Part shown: piece after piece, positions 34,811 through 44,438 of the stretch
Layout: each line of letters begins with the position of its first letter
Position numbering within the stretch: the first letter of the stretch is position 1
NCBI RefSeq assembly: GCF_014650075.1
Contig: NZ_BMUG01000013.1
Coordinates: 1 to 64,000 of the forward strand
Reading direction: 5' to 3'
Length of the DNA: 64,000 nucleotides
Origin: Streptomyces microflavus
GTDB lineage: Bacteria; Actinomycetota; Actinomycetes; Streptomycetales; Streptomycetaceae
Program-made: the position numbers and the translations under genes
The notes under the pieces: generated by a model
What the model was told of the DNA's origin: nothing
Database searches by the model: none
What the model saw: the letters and a program-made list of their open reading frames with translations, nothing else

Positions 34811-35323
34811 ATGCACTGCCCCTTCTGCAGGCACCCCGACAGCAGGGTCGTCGACAGTCGCACCACCGACGACGGGACGTCGATCCGTCGCCGCCGCCAG
34901 TGCCCCGACTGCTCCCGCCGCTTCACCACGGTGGAGACCTGCTCGCTGATGGTCGTCAAACGCAGCGGTGTGACCGAACCCTTCAGCCGCACCAAGGTCA
35001 TCTCCGGCGTCCGCAAGGCATGCCAGGGCAGGCCCGTCACGGAGGACGCTCTCGCCAAGCTCGGCCAGCGGGTCGAGGAGGCGGTGCGTGCCACCGGCAG
35101 TGCCGAGCTGACCACCCACGACGTGGGTCTGGCCATACTCGGCCCCCTGCAGGAGCTCGACCTCGTCGCGTACCTGCGCTTCGCGTCCGTCTACCGGGCG
35201 TTCAATTCTTTGGAAGACTTCGAGGCCGCCATCGTGGAGCTGCGCGCGCAGCGGCCCTCCGTGGAGGACTGCGGGAGCGGAGAGACCCTTGAGGTCCCCG
35301 CGCCTGCCATTGCCGCCGACTGA
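34811..35323 (+). CDS. nrdR: Transcriptional repressor NrdR
   Basis: A 170-residue repressor of ribonucleotide reductase genes. A zinc ribbon (Cys3, Cys6, Cys31, Cys34: MHCPFCRHP and [13 protein letters not shown]) is followed by an ATP-cone ([20 protein letters not shown]) that binds dATP/ATP. Length is normal. The ATG at 34811 is preferred over upstream frames because the family always begins MxCPxC. It is followed by nrdJ on the same strand 165 nt on, and preceded by two NrdR boxes, so the operon is self-controlled. Confidence 0.97.
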   Translation: MHCPFCRHPDSRVVDSRTTDDGTSIRRRRQCPDCSRRFTTVETCSLMVVKRSGVTEPFSRTKVISGVRKACQGRPVTEDALAKLGQRVEEAVRATGSAELTTHDVGLAILGPLQELDLVAYLRFASVYRAFNSLEDFEAAIVELRAQRPSVEDCGSGETLEVPAPAIAAD

Positions 35324-35330
35324 GCGGTAC

Positions 35331-35375
35331 CGGCCCGTCACCGTCCGGCAGTAACTCCGCCGGTCGGTGACCGGG
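35331..35375 (+). promoter_or_regulatory. Imperfect hairpin between nrdR and nrdJ
   Basis: Nested imperfect arms (TCACCG/CGGTGA around CCGGC/GCCGG) form a stem just after the nrdR stop. It could reduce read-through or shape nrdR:nrdJ ratio. Weak evidence. Confidence 0.35.
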
Positions 35376-35488
35376 CGATTCAGAACCTGTCCCCGTGGCC
35401 CAGTGCGGCCCGCGGGACGACGGACACACACTGTGCCTGGGAAGAACTGGGCACTTCAGGGCGTTTTTGCCCACATATGGGAGGCGGC

Positions 35489-38386
35489 ATGACAGAGACG
35501 GCGAGCGGCCCGGCGCGAGGTTCCCGCACCAAGGGGACCAAGGCGAGCAAGGGTCTGCGTATCGAGCGCATCCACACCACCCCCGGCGTGCATCCGTACG
35601 ACGAGGTGACGTGGGAGCGCCGTGACGTCGTCATGACCAATTGGCGCGACGGCTCGATCAACTTCGAGCAGCGTGGCGTCGAGTTCCCCGACTTCTGGTC
35701 GGTGAACGCGGTCAACATCGTCACCAGCAAGTACTTCCGCGGCGCTGTCGGTACGCCGCAGCGCGAGACCGGTCTCAAGCAGCTGATCGACCGGATCGTG
35801 AAGACGTACCGGAAGGCCGGCGAGGAGAACAGCTACTTCGCCTCTCCCGCGGACGCCGAGATCTTCGAGCACGAGCTGGCCCACGCCCTCCTGCACCAGA
35901 TCTTCAGCTTCAACTCCCCGGTCTGGTTCAACGTCGGAACGCCCCAGCCGCAGCAGGTCTCCGCCTGCTTCATCCTGGCCGTCGACGACTCCATGGAGTC
36001 GATCCTCGACTGGTACAAGGAAGAGGGCATGATCTTCAAGGGCGGCTCCGGCGCCGGCCTGAACCTCTCCCGTATCCGCTCCTCCAAGGAGCTCCTCTCC
36101 TCCGGCGGCAACGCCTCGGGACCGGTCTCCTTCATGCGCGGTGCCGACGCCTCCGCCGGAACCATCAAGTCCGGTGGCGCCACCCGCCGTGCGGCCAAGA
36201 TGGTCATCCTCGACGTCGACCACCCCGACATCGAGGCCTTCATCGAGACCAAGGTGAAGGAGGAGGAGAAGATCCGCGCCCTGCGTGACGCGGGCTTCGA
36301 CATGGACCTGGGCGGCGACGACATCACGTCCGTCCAGTACCAGAACGCCAACAACTCGGTCCGAGTGAACGACGAGTTCATGAAGGCCGTCGAGGCGGGC
36401 TCCAAGTTCGGGCTGCGCGCCCGGATGACCGGCGACGTCATCGAAGAGGTCGAGGCCAAGTCCCTCTTCCGCAAGATGGCCGAGGCCGCCTGGGCCTGCG
36501 CCGACCCCGGCATCCAGTACGACGACACCATCAACGCCTGGCACACCTGCCCGGAGTCCGGCCGGATCAACGGCTCGAACCCGTGCAGCGAGTACATGCA
36601 CCTGGACAACACCTCGTGCAACCTCGCCTCGCTCAACCTGATGAAGTTCCTCAAGGACGACGGCCTGGGCAACCAGTCCTTCGAGTCCGAGCGCTTCTCC
36701 AAGGTCGTCGAGCTGGTCATCACCGCGATGGACATCTCGATCTGCTTCGCGGACTTCCCGACGCAGAAGATCGGCGAGAACACCCGCGCCTACCGCCAGC
36801 TGGGCATCGGATACGCCAACCTCGGCGCCCTCCTGATGGCGACCGGTCACGCGTACGACAGCGACGGCGGCCGCGCCCTGGCCGGTGCCATCACCTCGCT
36901 GATGACCAGCACCTCGTACAAGCGGTCCGCCGAGCTCGCCGCGGTCGTGGGCCCGTACGACGGCTACGCCCGTAACGCCGAGCCGCACCAGCGCGTGATG
37001 AAGCAGCACTCCGACGCCAACGCCAAGGCCATCCGCACCGACGACCTGGACGCCCCCGTCTGGGCGGCGGCGACGGAAGCCTGGCAGGACGTGATCCGGC
37101 TCGGAGCGAAGAACGGTTTCCGCAACGCGCAGGCCTCGGTCATCGCGCCCACCGGCACCATCGGTCTCGCGATGTCCTGCGACACCACCGGCCTGGAGCC
37201 CGACCTCGCCCTGGTCAAGTTCAAGAAGCTGGTCGGCGGCGGCTCGATGCAGATCGTCAACGGCACGGTGCCGCAGGCCCTGCGCCGCATGGGCTACCAG
37301 CCGGAGCAGATCGAGGCGATCGTCGCCCACATCGCCGACAACGGCAATGTGATCGACGCGCCGGGCCTGAAGGCCGAGCACTACGAGGTCTTCGACTGCG
37401 CGATGGGCGAGCGTTCCATCTCCGCGATGGGCCACGTCCGGATGATGGCGGCCATCCAGCCGTGGATCTCCGGTGCGCTCTCCAAGACGGTCAACCTGCC
37501 CGAGACGGCGACCGTCGAGGACGTCGAAGAGGTCTACTTCGAGGCGTGGAAGCTGGGCGTCAAGGCGCTCGCGATCTACCGCGACAACTGCAAGGTCGGC
37601 CAGCCCCTCTCCGCCAAGACCAAGGACAAGGAGAAGGAAGCGGTCACCGCGAAGGCCGAGGAGACCATCCGTACGGCGGTCGAGAAGGTCGTCGAGTACC
37701 GCCCGGTCCGCAAGCGTCTGCCCAAGGGACGTCCCGGCATCACCACCTCCTTCACGGTGGGCGGCGCCGAGGGCTACATGACCGCCAACTCCTACCCGGA
37801 CGACGGTCTCGGTGAGGTCTTCCTGAAGATGTCCAAGCAGGGCTCGACCCTCGCGGGCATGATGGACGCCTTCTCCATCGCCGTCTCGGTCGGTCTGCAG
37901 TACGGCGTCCCGCTGGAGACGTACGTCTCGAAGTTCACGAACATGCGCTTCGAGCCGGCCGGTATGACGGACGACCCGGACGTGCGGATGGCCCAGTCGA
38001 TCGTCGACTACATCTTCCGCCGCCTGGCGCTCGACTTCCTGCCCTTCGAGACCCGCTCCGCCCTCGGCATCCACTCCGCCGACGAGCGTCAGCGCCACCT
38101 CGACACCGGTTCGTACGAGCCGTCCTTCGAGGCGGACGGTGTGGACTCCGAGAGCCTGGCCCAGTCGGCCCCGGTGCAGCCCGAACCCCTGAGGGCGGTG
38201 GCGGCTCCCCGCGAGTCCGCCGAGAAGCCGGCTCCGGCGACGGCGCACACCTCGGCCGAGCTGGTGGAGATGCAGCTGGGCATCAGCGCGGACGCCCCGC
38301 TCTGCTTCTCCTGCGGTACGAAGATGCAGCGCGCCGGCTCCTGCTACATCTGCGAGGGCTGCGGCTCGACCAGCGGCTGCAGCTGA
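35489..38386 (+). CDS. nrdJ: B12-dependent (class II) ribonucleoside-diphosphate reductase NrdJ
   Basis: A 965-residue adenosylcobalamin-dependent reductase making dNTP precursors with or without oxygen. The barrel motifs are visible: FNSPVWFNVG, MIFKGGSGAGLNLSRIRSSKE, the catalytic region NPCSEYMHLDNTSCNLASLNL with its Cys/Glu, and ASVIAPTGTIGLAMSCDTTG. The C-terminus has a Cys-rich ribbon CFSCGTKMQRAGSCYICEGCG for thiol shuttling or zinc. The ATG at 35489 is chosen over 35477 because GGGAGG lies between them 5 nt upstream of the former. Confidence 0.97.
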   Translation: MTETASGPARGSRTKGTKASKGLRIERIHTTPGVHPYDEVTWERRDVVMTNWRDGSINFEQRGVEFPDFWSVNAVNIVTSKYFRGAVGTPQRETGLKQLIDRIVKTYRKAGEENSYFASPADAEIFEHELAHALLHQIFSFNSPVWFNVGTPQPQQVSACFILAVDDSMESILDWYKEEGMIFKGGSGAGLNLSRIRSSKELLSSGGNASGPVSFMRGADASAGTIKSGGATRRAAKMVILDVDHPDIEAFIETKVKEEEKIRALRDAGFDMDLGGDDITSVQYQNANNSVRVNDEFMKAVEAGSKFGLRARMTGDVIEEVEAKSLFRKMAEAAWACADPGIQYDDTINAWHTCPESGRINGSNPCSEYMHLDNTSCNLASLNLMKFLKDDGLGNQSFESERFSKVVELVITAMDISICFADFPTQKIGENTRAYRQLGIGYANLGALLMATGHAYDSDGGRALAGAITSLMTSTSYKRSAELAAVVGPYDGYARNAEPHQRVMKQHSDANAKAIRTDDLDAPVWAAATEAWQDVIRLGAKNGFRNAQASVIAPTGTIGLAMSCDTTGLEPDLALVKFKKLVGGGSMQIVNGTVPQALRRMGYQPEQIEAIVAHIADNGNVIDAPGLKAEHYEVFDCAMGERSISAMGHVRMMAAIQPWISGALSKTVNLPETATVEDVEEVYFEAWKLGVKALAIYRDNCKVGQPLSAKTKDKEKEAVTAKAEETIRTAVEKVVEYRPVRKRLPKGRPGITTSFTVGGAEGYMTANSYPDDGLGEVFLKMSKQGSTLAGMMDAFSIAVSVGLQYGVPLETYVSKFTNMRFEPAGMTDDPDVRMAQSIVDYIFRRLALDFLPFETRSALGIHSADERQRHLDTGSYEPSFEADGVDSESLAQSAPVQPEPLRAVAAPRESAEKPAPATAHTSAELVEMQLGISADAPLCFSCGTKMQRAGSCYICEGCGSTSGCS

Positions 38387-38408
38387 CACCGGGCTGATCA
38401 GTACATGA

Positions 38409-38441
38409 GAGAGGGCGCCGACCACAGGTCGGCGCCCTCTC
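38409..38441 (+). terminator. Terminator after nrdJ
   Basis: Perfect 15-bp inverted repeat (38409-38423, 38427-38441; loop ACA) 22 nt past the nrdJ stop, also facing the convergent ComB-like gene. Confidence 0.88.
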
Positions 38442-38462
38442 CAGTTCCCGGATCGGCGACGA

Positions 38463-39140
38463 TCAGGGTGTGACGTACGGACGCAGGACCATGAGCGAGT
38501 CCTCCAGGGCGGCCACCATGGCGAACGGGAACCGGTCGAGCTCAAGACAGAGCGCGATGTCGTCGGGGTGGACGCCTTGACGCACCCCCTCCGCCAGCTC
38601 GGTGGCGGCGCGTGACGCGGCGGCGCGACGGAGGAAACCGGCGGCGTCCGTCCCGGCTCCGGTGGCCCGCCCGGCGATGTACTGGGCGCAGGCCAGATCC
38701 TCATCGGCCCGGCCGCCCTCGCCGGTGACCACGAACGTGACACTGCCACTCCCGCGTGCCCGCAGGACCTGGGCCGTCGCCTCCGCCACCACGAAGCCGG
38801 CGCACAGCACCAGCGAGGCGTCCTTGACCGCGAGAGCGCCGACCGTCCCCGCCGTGGTCTTCTGCACGACGGTCCGTCCGCCGAGGTCGGCCGAGCGCAG
38901 CAGGCCCGGCGAGTTGACCAGGGCGAACCCGGGCGCGGGCGGCCCGTCCTTGAGCGCCACCCACTCCGGGTGGCGGGCCGTGAGCGCCAGGGCGTCGTCC
39001 AGCGACTCGGCGAGAACGATCTTCTCCGCACCCCGGGCAAAGGCCCAGGCGGCCACGGTGAACGCGCGCATGACGTCGACGACGACCGCCACGGACGGGA
39101 TTTCGGCCAGCTCGGCGATTCCGACGAAACGAGTCTCCAT
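38463..39140 (-). CDS. 2-phosphosulfolactate phosphatase (ComB)-like protein
   Basis: A 225-residue member of the ComB family, first known for coenzyme M synthesis in archaea. Matching stretches are [20 protein letters not shown] (metal-binding Asp), [14 protein letters not shown] and [19 protein letters not shown]. Streptomyces do not make coenzyme M, so the natural substrate is unknown. The ATG at 39140 (METRFVGI) is preferred by homologue start; 39149 and 39191 are alternatives and none has a good Shine-Dalgarno. Confidence 0.8.
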   Translation of the reverse strand: METRFVGIAELAEIPSVAVVVDVMRAFTVAAWAFARGAEKIVLAESLDDALALTARHPEWVALKDGPPAPGFALVNSPGLLRSADLGGRTVVQKTTAGTVGALAVKDASLVLCAGFVVAEATAQVLRARGSGSVTFVVTGEGGRADEDLACAQYIAGRATGAGTDAAGFLRRAAASRAATELAEGVRQGVHPDDIALCLELDRFPFAMVAALEDSLMVLRPYVTP

Positions 39141-39209
39141 CCGGCTCATGATCGCGCAGGCCCGCCCCCGAGCAGCCGGAAAGTGATCCACTTCATGGCC
39201 GTTCGCGTC

Positions 39210-39241
39210 GGCTCGGGAGGGGGCGGCCCCCCTCCCGAGCC
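39210..39241 (-). terminator. Putative terminator of terD-like gene
   Basis: Perfect 14-bp inverted repeat (39210-39223, 39228-39241; loop CGGC) downstream of the TerD gene on the minus strand and upstream of the ComB-like gene. Confidence 0.75.
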
Positions 39242-39273
39242 CACCGGCATTGGCCGGAACTGACCGATGCCGG

Positions 39274-39801
39274 TCAGACGCGGTCGCCCATCACCGCGGC
39301 GAACGCGTCGGGGTCGGCGTCGAAGCCCCGTACGTCCGAGCGGAACGCCCACTGTCCCGAACCGGTACGGGAGAACTCCGCGACGACCGCCGCCGTCGAC
39401 CGGGCGACGCTCGCGAAGTCGTCCTCCAGCAGACTGGTGTAGCCCTCCAGTATCTGCACCGCGGTGCTGCCGACCTCCCCGAAGGTCTTGCGGCCCTCGC
39501 GCTGCTGGATGGCGACGCCGACGACCACCCGGCTGTAGGTGTCCGCGAGCCGGTCCAGCTCGATCGTCATGACCTCGTCGAATCCGAACCCCTGGCCGGT
39601 CCTGCTGTCCCGGTTCAGCGTGATGGTGCCGTCCGGCGAACGGCTGTCGAAATGCACCAGGTACGAGGGGCTGCCGTGCGGTGCGTCCGCCGGATAGGTG
39701 GCCGCGATGATGTCGAGGTCGTTGGCCGGTTCACCATGCGGGCTGGGGTCCCATTTGATCCGTACTTCGACCTTCTCGATGTCCTTGTTCGGAGTGCTCA
39801 C
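39274..39801 (-). CDS. TerD-family stress protein
   Basis: A 175-residue calcium-binding-type TerD domain protein of the tellurium-resistance/stress family. The family core appears as [55 protein letters not shown] and a closing [14 protein letters not shown]. Streptomyces carry many such genes, few linked to tellurite. The GTG at 39801 has AGGAGGGG upstream; the frame extends to 39846. A 16-bp perfect palindrome lies 21 bp before the start. Confidence 0.88.
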   Translation of the reverse strand: MSTPNKDIEKVEVRIKWDPSPHGEPANDLDIIAATYPADAPHGSPSYLVHFDSRSPDGTITLNRDSRTGQGFGFDEVMTIELDRLADTYSRVVVGVAIQQREGRKTFGEVGSTAVQILEGYTSLLEDDFASVARSTAAVVAEFSRTGSGQWAFRSDVRGFDADPDAFAAVMGDRV

Positions 39802-39821
39802 CGGACTTCCCCTCCTGGCCG

Positions 39822-39837
39822 ACGGTCCATGGACCGT
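39822..39837. promoter_or_regulatory. Perfect 16-bp palindrome upstream of terD-like gene
   Basis: ACGGTCCATGGACCGT is exactly self-complementary, 21-36 bp upstream of the TerD GTG, where a repressor would block initiation. No known regulator assigned. Confidence 0.5.
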
Positions 39838-40009
39838 TCTCGTCATCCGATCATGTACGGAACGGGCCGCACCGCCAACTGCCCCTGTGGTGGACGGCGG
39901 ATTCGGGCCATGGGCCCGGTGTGCCGCGTGTGTTGCGTGAGGGGATCCGGTTCGGGTGGTCCGCGGGCGAGCGTGACCCAGGCCACGTTCCGCGCCGTAC
40001 GATGGCGCG

Positions 40010-40615
40010 GTGCTGGTGAAGTGGATTCGCTGTTCCGTGGTGGACCGTCATGGTTTCGAGCGGGGGCAGCGGAAGTGGGCGGGGCTGCTCGGCGAGCCGG
40101 GGTTCAGGGGGCAGGGCGGCGGGTGGAGCCGAACACGCCCCGATGTCGCCCATGTCTTCGCGTTCTGGGACAACCGCGTCTTCTACGACTCCTTCATGGC
40201 CCGCGGCCACGACCGCCCGGCGACCGGACAGGCGGGCACGTTCCGCGACATGCAGGTCATGCTCTTCGAGCGGCGGTTCGATGTGAAGACGGGTTTTGAG
40301 CCCGAGTTCACGGACGTGGACGTCGTCAGGGTCGCGCACAGCAGCGTTCACGAGGACCGGGCCGAGCACTTCACGCTGATGCAGAAGCAGGTGTGGAACC
40401 CGGCGATGGCCGGTTCCCCCGGGATAGTGCGCGGCGTCTTCGGCGAGGCCCCCGGCAACGAGTTCCTGGTGCTCTCCATGTGGAAGTCGAGCGCCGAGCG
40501 GGGCAAGTACCGCGCCGACGGGGCGGAGCGCCTGGCGGCCCGCGCGCAGACCGAGACGGACGTGGCCGCCCTGTCGGGGGACGTCGTCGAGCTGGAACCC
40601 TCCTGGACGGTCTGA
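40010..40615 (+). CDS. DUF4937 domain protein (YdbC-like)
   Basis: A 201-residue protein resembling B. subtilis YdbC, with the DUF4937 start LVKWIRCSVVD and a second dimeric-barrel-like half (AHSSVHEDRAEHFTLMQKQV, VLSMWKSSAERGKYRADGAE). Two ABM/antibiotic-monooxygenase-like folds in tandem are plausible. Function unknown. The GTG is preceded by TACGAT ending 6 nt upstream and no Shine-Dalgarno, so leaderless translation is likely. Confidence 0.78.
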   Translation: MLVKWIRCSVVDRHGFERGQRKWAGLLGEPGFRGQGGGWSRTRPDVAHVFAFWDNRVFYDSFMARGHDRPATGQAGTFRDMQVMLFERRFDVKTGFEPEFTDVDVVRVAHSSVHEDRAEHFTLMQKQVWNPAMAGSPGIVRGVFGEAPGNEFLVLSMWKSSAERGKYRADGAERLAARAQTETDVAALSGDVVELEPSWTV

Positions 40616-40635
40616 CACCGGTCTTCTTCGGATGA

Positions 40636-40659
40636 CGCGTGGTCTCTTCGGACCACGCG
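40636..40659 (+). terminator. Hairpin after DUF4937 gene
   Basis: CGCGTGGTC / GACCACGCG (9 bp, loop TCTTCG), 20 nt past the stop and just before the next gene's promoter. Confidence 0.6.
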
Positions 40660-40689
40660 GAATCGCCGTCCACCACCTAGGGTCGGTTC

Positions 40690-41349
40690 ATGGCACGACC
40701 GCAGCGCATTGTCCTCGTCCGGCACGGCGAGTCCGAGGGCAACGCCGACGACACGGTGTACGAGCGGGAGCCCGACCACGCGCTCCGGCTCACCGCGACG
40801 GGCCTGCGGCAGGCGGGGGAGACCGGAGCACTCCTGCGCGAGCAGTTCGGCCAGGAACAGGTCAGCGTCTACATCTCGCCCTACCGGCGCACCCACGAGA
40901 CGTTCCGGGCCTTCGCCCTCGACCCCGCCCGGGTCCGGGTCCGCGAGGAGCCCCGGCTGCGCGAGCAGGACTGGGGCAACTGGCAGGACCGGGACGACGT
41001 ACGGCTCCAGAAGGCCTACCGGGACGCCTACGGGCACTTCTTCTACCGCTTCGCCCAGGGGGAGTCCGGCGCGGACGTGTACGACCGGGTGGGCGCGTTC
41101 CTGGAGAGCCTGCACCGCAGCTTCGAGGACCCGGACCATCCCGAGAACGTCCTGCTGGTCACCCACGGGCTGACGATGCGGCTGTTCTGCATGCGCTGGT
41201 TCCACTGGTCGGTGGCCGAGTTCGAATCGCTCTCCAACCCGGGCAACGCCGAGACGAGGACCCTGCTCCTCGGCGAGAACGGCCGCTACACCCTCGACCG
41301 GCCGTTTCAGCGCTGGCGCACCCCTGAGCCGTACGGCCGTACCGGATAG
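40690..41349 (+). CDS. Histidine phosphatase family protein
   Basis: A 219-residue phosphoglycerate-mutase-like phosphatase. The catalytic RHG motif is IVLVRHGESEGN near the start; the second histidine is in VLLVTHGLTMRLF, and YISPYRRTHETF and LREQDWGNWQ are conserved substrate-pocket stretches. TAGGGT ends 6 nt before the ATG, consistent with a leaderless mRNA. It ends 12 nt before the ADP-ribosylglycohydrolase gene, so the pair may share a transcript. Substrate unknown. Confidence 0.9.
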   Translation: MARPQRIVLVRHGESEGNADDTVYEREPDHALRLTATGLRQAGETGALLREQFGQEQVSVYISPYRRTHETFRAFALDPARVRVREEPRLREQDWGNWQDRDDVRLQKAYRDAYGHFFYRFAQGESGADVYDRVGAFLESLHRSFEDPDHPENVLLVTHGLTMRLFCMRWFHWSVAEFESLSNPGNAETRTLLLGENGRYTLDRPFQRWRTPEPYGRTG

Positions 41350-41361
41350 AGTGGCAGGGCG

Positions 41362-42270
41362 ATGACCGTTGATTCTGCTTCCGAGCGGCGCTTCGAACGC
41401 GCCCTGGCCAGCCTGCGTGGCCTGTCCGTGGGAGACGCCCTGGGCTCCCAGTTCTTCGTCCCGGTCAACTACCCGCTGCTCAAACAGCGCGTCCTGCCCC
41501 CTGGCCCCTGGCAGTGGACCGACGACACCGAGATGGCCTCCTCGGTCCTGGCCGTACTCGCCGACCACGGCCGTATCGACCAGGACGCGCTAGCCCACTC
41601 CTTCGCCGAGAACCACGACTTCGACCGGGGCTACGGGCCTGCCGTGAACCGGCTGCTCCGGCTCGTGCGGGAGGGCGGGGACTGGCGCGAGCTGGCCTCG
41701 GCGCTCTTCAACGGGCAGGGCTCGTGGGGCAACGGCTCGGCCATGAGGATCGCCCCGCTCGGCGCCTGGTACGCGGACGACCCGGAGCAGGCCACCCACC
41801 AGGCCGAGATCTCCTCGTACACCACGCACCAGCACCGTGAGGCCGTCGTCGGCGCGATGGCCGTCGCGGCGGCCGCCTCGCTCGCCGCGGCCCCGGGCGG
41901 CCCGCCGAAGCCCGAGGAGCTCCTGGACGGCGTGATCGCCCTCGTGCCCCGCAGCGCGGTCGGCGCCGGGCTGCGCAGGGCCCGCGACATGCTGGACTAC
42001 AAGGACGCCGGCACGGTCGCCGCGGTCCTCGGCAACGGCCGCCGCACGAGCGCCCACGACACCGTCCCGTTCGCCCTCTGGTCGGCGGCCAGGAGCCTCG
42101 GCGACTTCGAGGAGGCCTTCTGGGTGACCGCCCAGGCGGGCGGCGACGTCGACACGACCTGCGCCATCGTCGGGGGCGTCGTCGCCGCGGGGGCGGCCGG
42201 GGCGCCGCCCGCCGCATGGCTGGCACAGACCGAGGAACCTCCCGGCTGGCTGGTCCCGGCGCACCACTGA
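41362..42270 (+). CDS. ADP-ribosylglycohydrolase family protein
   Basis: A 302-residue DraG/ARH-type hydrolase that removes ADP-ribose from proteins or small molecules. The first metal site is QWTDDTEMASSVL; the second is AQAGGDVDTTCAIVGGVVA; GLSVGDALGSQF and GNGSAMRIAPLGAWY complete the family pattern. CAGGG lies a few bases before the ATG. The preceding histidine phosphatase gene is 12 nt away, suggesting a shared nucleotide or phosphoribosyl role. Confidence 0.92.
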   Translation: MTVDSASERRFERALASLRGLSVGDALGSQFFVPVNYPLLKQRVLPPGPWQWTDDTEMASSVLAVLADHGRIDQDALAHSFAENHDFDRGYGPAVNRLLRLVREGGDWRELASALFNGQGSWGNGSAMRIAPLGAWYADDPEQATHQAEISSYTTHQHREAVVGAMAVAAAASLAAAPGGPPKPEELLDGVIALVPRSAVGAGLRRARDMLDYKDAGTVAAVLGNGRRTSAHDTVPFALWSAARSLGDFEEAFWVTAQAGGDVDTTCAIVGGVVAAGAAGAPPAAWLAQTEEPPGWLVPAHH

Positions 42271-42276
42271 CCGCAC

Positions 42277-42308
42277 GGCCGTCCGTCCGCTCCGGCGGGC
42301 GGACGGCC
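42277..42308 (+). terminator. Putative terminator after ADP-ribosylglycohydrolase
   Basis: GGCCGTCCG / CGGACGGCC arms (9 bp, imperfect inner pairs) start 7 nt past the stop. Confidence 0.55.
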
Positions 42309-42349
42309 GCCGGGACGACTGTCACGGTCCTGCCACAGCCTCACTCTGA

Positions 42350-42363
42350 GTGTTCGCGAACAC
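42350..42363. promoter_or_regulatory. Perfect 14-bp palindrome upstream of DUF4153 gene
   Basis: GTGTTCGCGAACAC is exactly self-complementary, 140 bp upstream of the membrane-protein start, in a locally AT-richer promoter region. Candidate operator; regulator unknown. Confidence 0.45.
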
Positions 42364-42502
42364 CGGTTCGGGAATACTCTTTCGGCCACGCCGCCTCTGT
42401 TTGATCTTCACGGGTCGATCTCCACGGGCGCGCGCCGAATGAGATGCCGGGACCGTGTGCCGCCCGAGGCCGCGCGCGGGAGCCCGGTGGGGGAGGGGTC
42501 CC

Positions 42503-44344
42503 ATGTCCGAACAGAAGCCCGGGTCGCCGGAGTCGGCCGAGGCATCAGGCCCGCCGGCCGACGCCCCGCCGAACCCGCAATCGCCGTCGCCGTCACCGTC
42601 GCCGGGGCAGGCGTCCCCGGGGCAGGCGTCACCGGTCAAGGAGACGGCCGCGCCCCGGCCACCGGCCCCGCAGCCGGGCCCCTACGCGGCCCAGGGCGCC
42701 GAGCCCCCGGCCACCCCCGCGTACCTCCACGCCCAGCGGCAGCGGGCCCAGGGGGCGCAGCAGACCTGGCAGCCCGGCCGGCCCTGGCAGCCCCCGGTCA
42801 AGCGCCCCGGCGCGACGGCCAAGCTGCGTCCGGCCGCACCGCCCCTGATCCCGCTCGCCGTCCTCTGGGCGGTCCTGGCGACCGCCGTCCTCAGCGCGCT
42901 CCTGCTCGGCGACGGCCTCGGCGTGAACCTCCTGATCGTCGCCGTGCCCGCCGCCCTGGCCGCCGCCTTCGCCGCGCGGGCCGCCGGCCGTCGGCTGCGG
43001 CCCTGGACCGCCACCTGGGCCGTCGGCGGCCTCGCCCTGCTCGCGGTGCCGGCGCTCCTGGACGCGGGCTGGCCGACCTTCCTGGCCGTCGTGTCGGCCT
43101 TCGCCCTGGGCTCGCTCGCGCTGCACGGCAGCCGGAGCTGGCTCGGCGTGCTGATGGGTTCCGTGGGCACCCTGGACTCGGTCGTACCCGGGATCCGCTG
43201 GGGCTGGCGCGGGGTACGGGAGCGGGCCGACGACTCCCGGGGGCGCTGGGGCACCGTCGTACGCACCTCGGCCGTGGCCGTCGGGCTCCTCGTGGTGTTC
43301 GGGACGCTCTTCGCCAGCGCCGACGCCAACTTCGCCGACCTGCTGGGCCGGCTCACCCCCGACGTGTCGATCGTCGACGGCCCCTTGCGCACGTTCCTCT
43401 TCCTCGTGGGACTGGTGGGCGCGCTGGCCGCCGCCCGCACCGCCGCCGCACCCGTGCGCTGGGACGGGCTCAGCGTCAAGCCGGGCAAGCCCCGGGGACG
43501 TACGGAGTGGGCCCTTCCGCTCATCGTCCTCGACCTGCTCTTCGCCGCGTTCATCGCCCTCCAGCTCGTGGTGCTCCTCGGGGGCTACGACAAGGTGCAC
43601 GAGAAGACCGGGCTCACCCACGCCGACTACGCCCGCCAGGGCTTCTGGCAGCTGCTCTGGGCCACCCTGCTCACCCTCCTCGTGATCGCCCTGGCCCTGC
43701 GCTGGGCGCCGCGCGGCGGCAGCCGGGACCGGACGCTGGTGCGCGCCGTGCTCGGCACCCTCTGCGTGCTCACCCTGGTCGTCGTCGCCTCGGCGCTGCG
43801 CCGCATGGACCTGTACGTCGACGAGTACGGGCTGACCAGGCTCCGGATCTCCGTGGCCGCGATGGAACTCTGGCTCGGCGTGGTGCTCGTCCTGATCCTC
43901 GCCGCCGGGGTCTTCGGCGCCAGGTTCCTGCCCCGCGCGATCGCGGTCAGCGCCGCGGCCGCCGTACTGGCCTTCGGGCTGATCTCGCCGGACGCGGTGG
44001 TCGCCCAGCAGAACGTGCAGCGCTTCGAGGACGACCGCACCTCGATCGACATCGACTACCTCAAGGACCTCTCCGCCGACGCCGTCCCGGCCCTGGACAA
44101 GCTGCCGGAACCGCAGCGCTCCTGTGCGCTCCGGGTCATCCAGGGCGAACTGCGCGGCTCCGGCTCCCCCTGGTACGCCACCAGCTGGAGCGAGGCCCGG
44201 GCCGAGGAGATCCTCCGGAAGCGCCCCGCGAACACCGACCGCCGCACCTGCTACGGGCTGGGCACGGACGGGGTACGGGAGGGCGTACGAGAGGGCGAAC
44301 GGGACGGCTACGAGCAGGACCACGACGACTACGACCCCTACTGA
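42503..44344 (+). CDS. DUF4153/DUF4173 family membrane protein
   Basis: A 613-residue polytopic protein. About 115 N-terminal residues are Pro/Ser/Gln-rich, with short repeats ([17 protein letters not shown]). About 12 hydrophobic helices follow, starting [21 protein letters not shown]. The DUF4153 core is recognised by [18 protein letters not shown] and [16 protein letters not shown]. The soluble C-terminus is rich in Arg/Glu and Asp/Tyr. The ATG at 42503 has GGGGAGGGG 4 nt upstream. Function unknown. Confidence 0.85.
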   Translation: MSEQKPGSPESAEASGPPADAPPNPQSPSPSPSPGQASPGQASPVKETAAPRPPAPQPGPYAAQGAEPPATPAYLHAQRQRAQGAQQTWQPGRPWQPPVKRPGATAKLRPAAPPLIPLAVLWAVLATAVLSALLLGDGLGVNLLIVAVPAALAAAFAARAAGRRLRPWTATWAVGGLALLAVPALLDAGWPTFLAVVSAFALGSLALHGSRSWLGVLMGSVGTLDSVVPGIRWGWRGVRERADDSRGRWGTVVRTSAVAVGLLVVFGTLFASADANFADLLGRLTPDVSIVDGPLRTFLFLVGLVGALAAARTAAAPVRWDGLSVKPGKPRGRTEWALPLIVLDLLFAAFIALQLVVLLGGYDKVHEKTGLTHADYARQGFWQLLWATLLTLLVIALALRWAPRGGSRDRTLVRAVLGTLCVLTLVVVASALRRMDLYVDEYGLTRLRISVAAMELWLGVVLVLILAAGVFGARFLPRAIAVSAAAAVLAFGLISPDAVVAQQNVQRFEDDRTSIDIDYLKDLSADAVPALDKLPEPQRSCALRVIQGELRGSGSPWYATSWSEARAEEILRKRPANTDRRTCYGLGTDGVREGVREGERDGYEQDHDDYDPY

Positions 44345-44438
44345 TCCCACCCGCTCCGGCGCCTGTCGGCCGAAACTCGGTGTGCACGGTGCCCCGGGGT
44401 GTTGCTGCCGTAGCTCTCGGCGTACGCTGGCTGGCGCC

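Noticed and set aside
35456-39040. 1194-codon open frame on the minus strand
   Set aside because: It runs antisense through nrdJ in low-complexity sequence with no recognisable fold; a codon-bias shadow.
42370-42401. Possible SigR promoter GGGAAT...GTT
   Set aside because: The spacer is 23 nt, far from the 18 nt needed.
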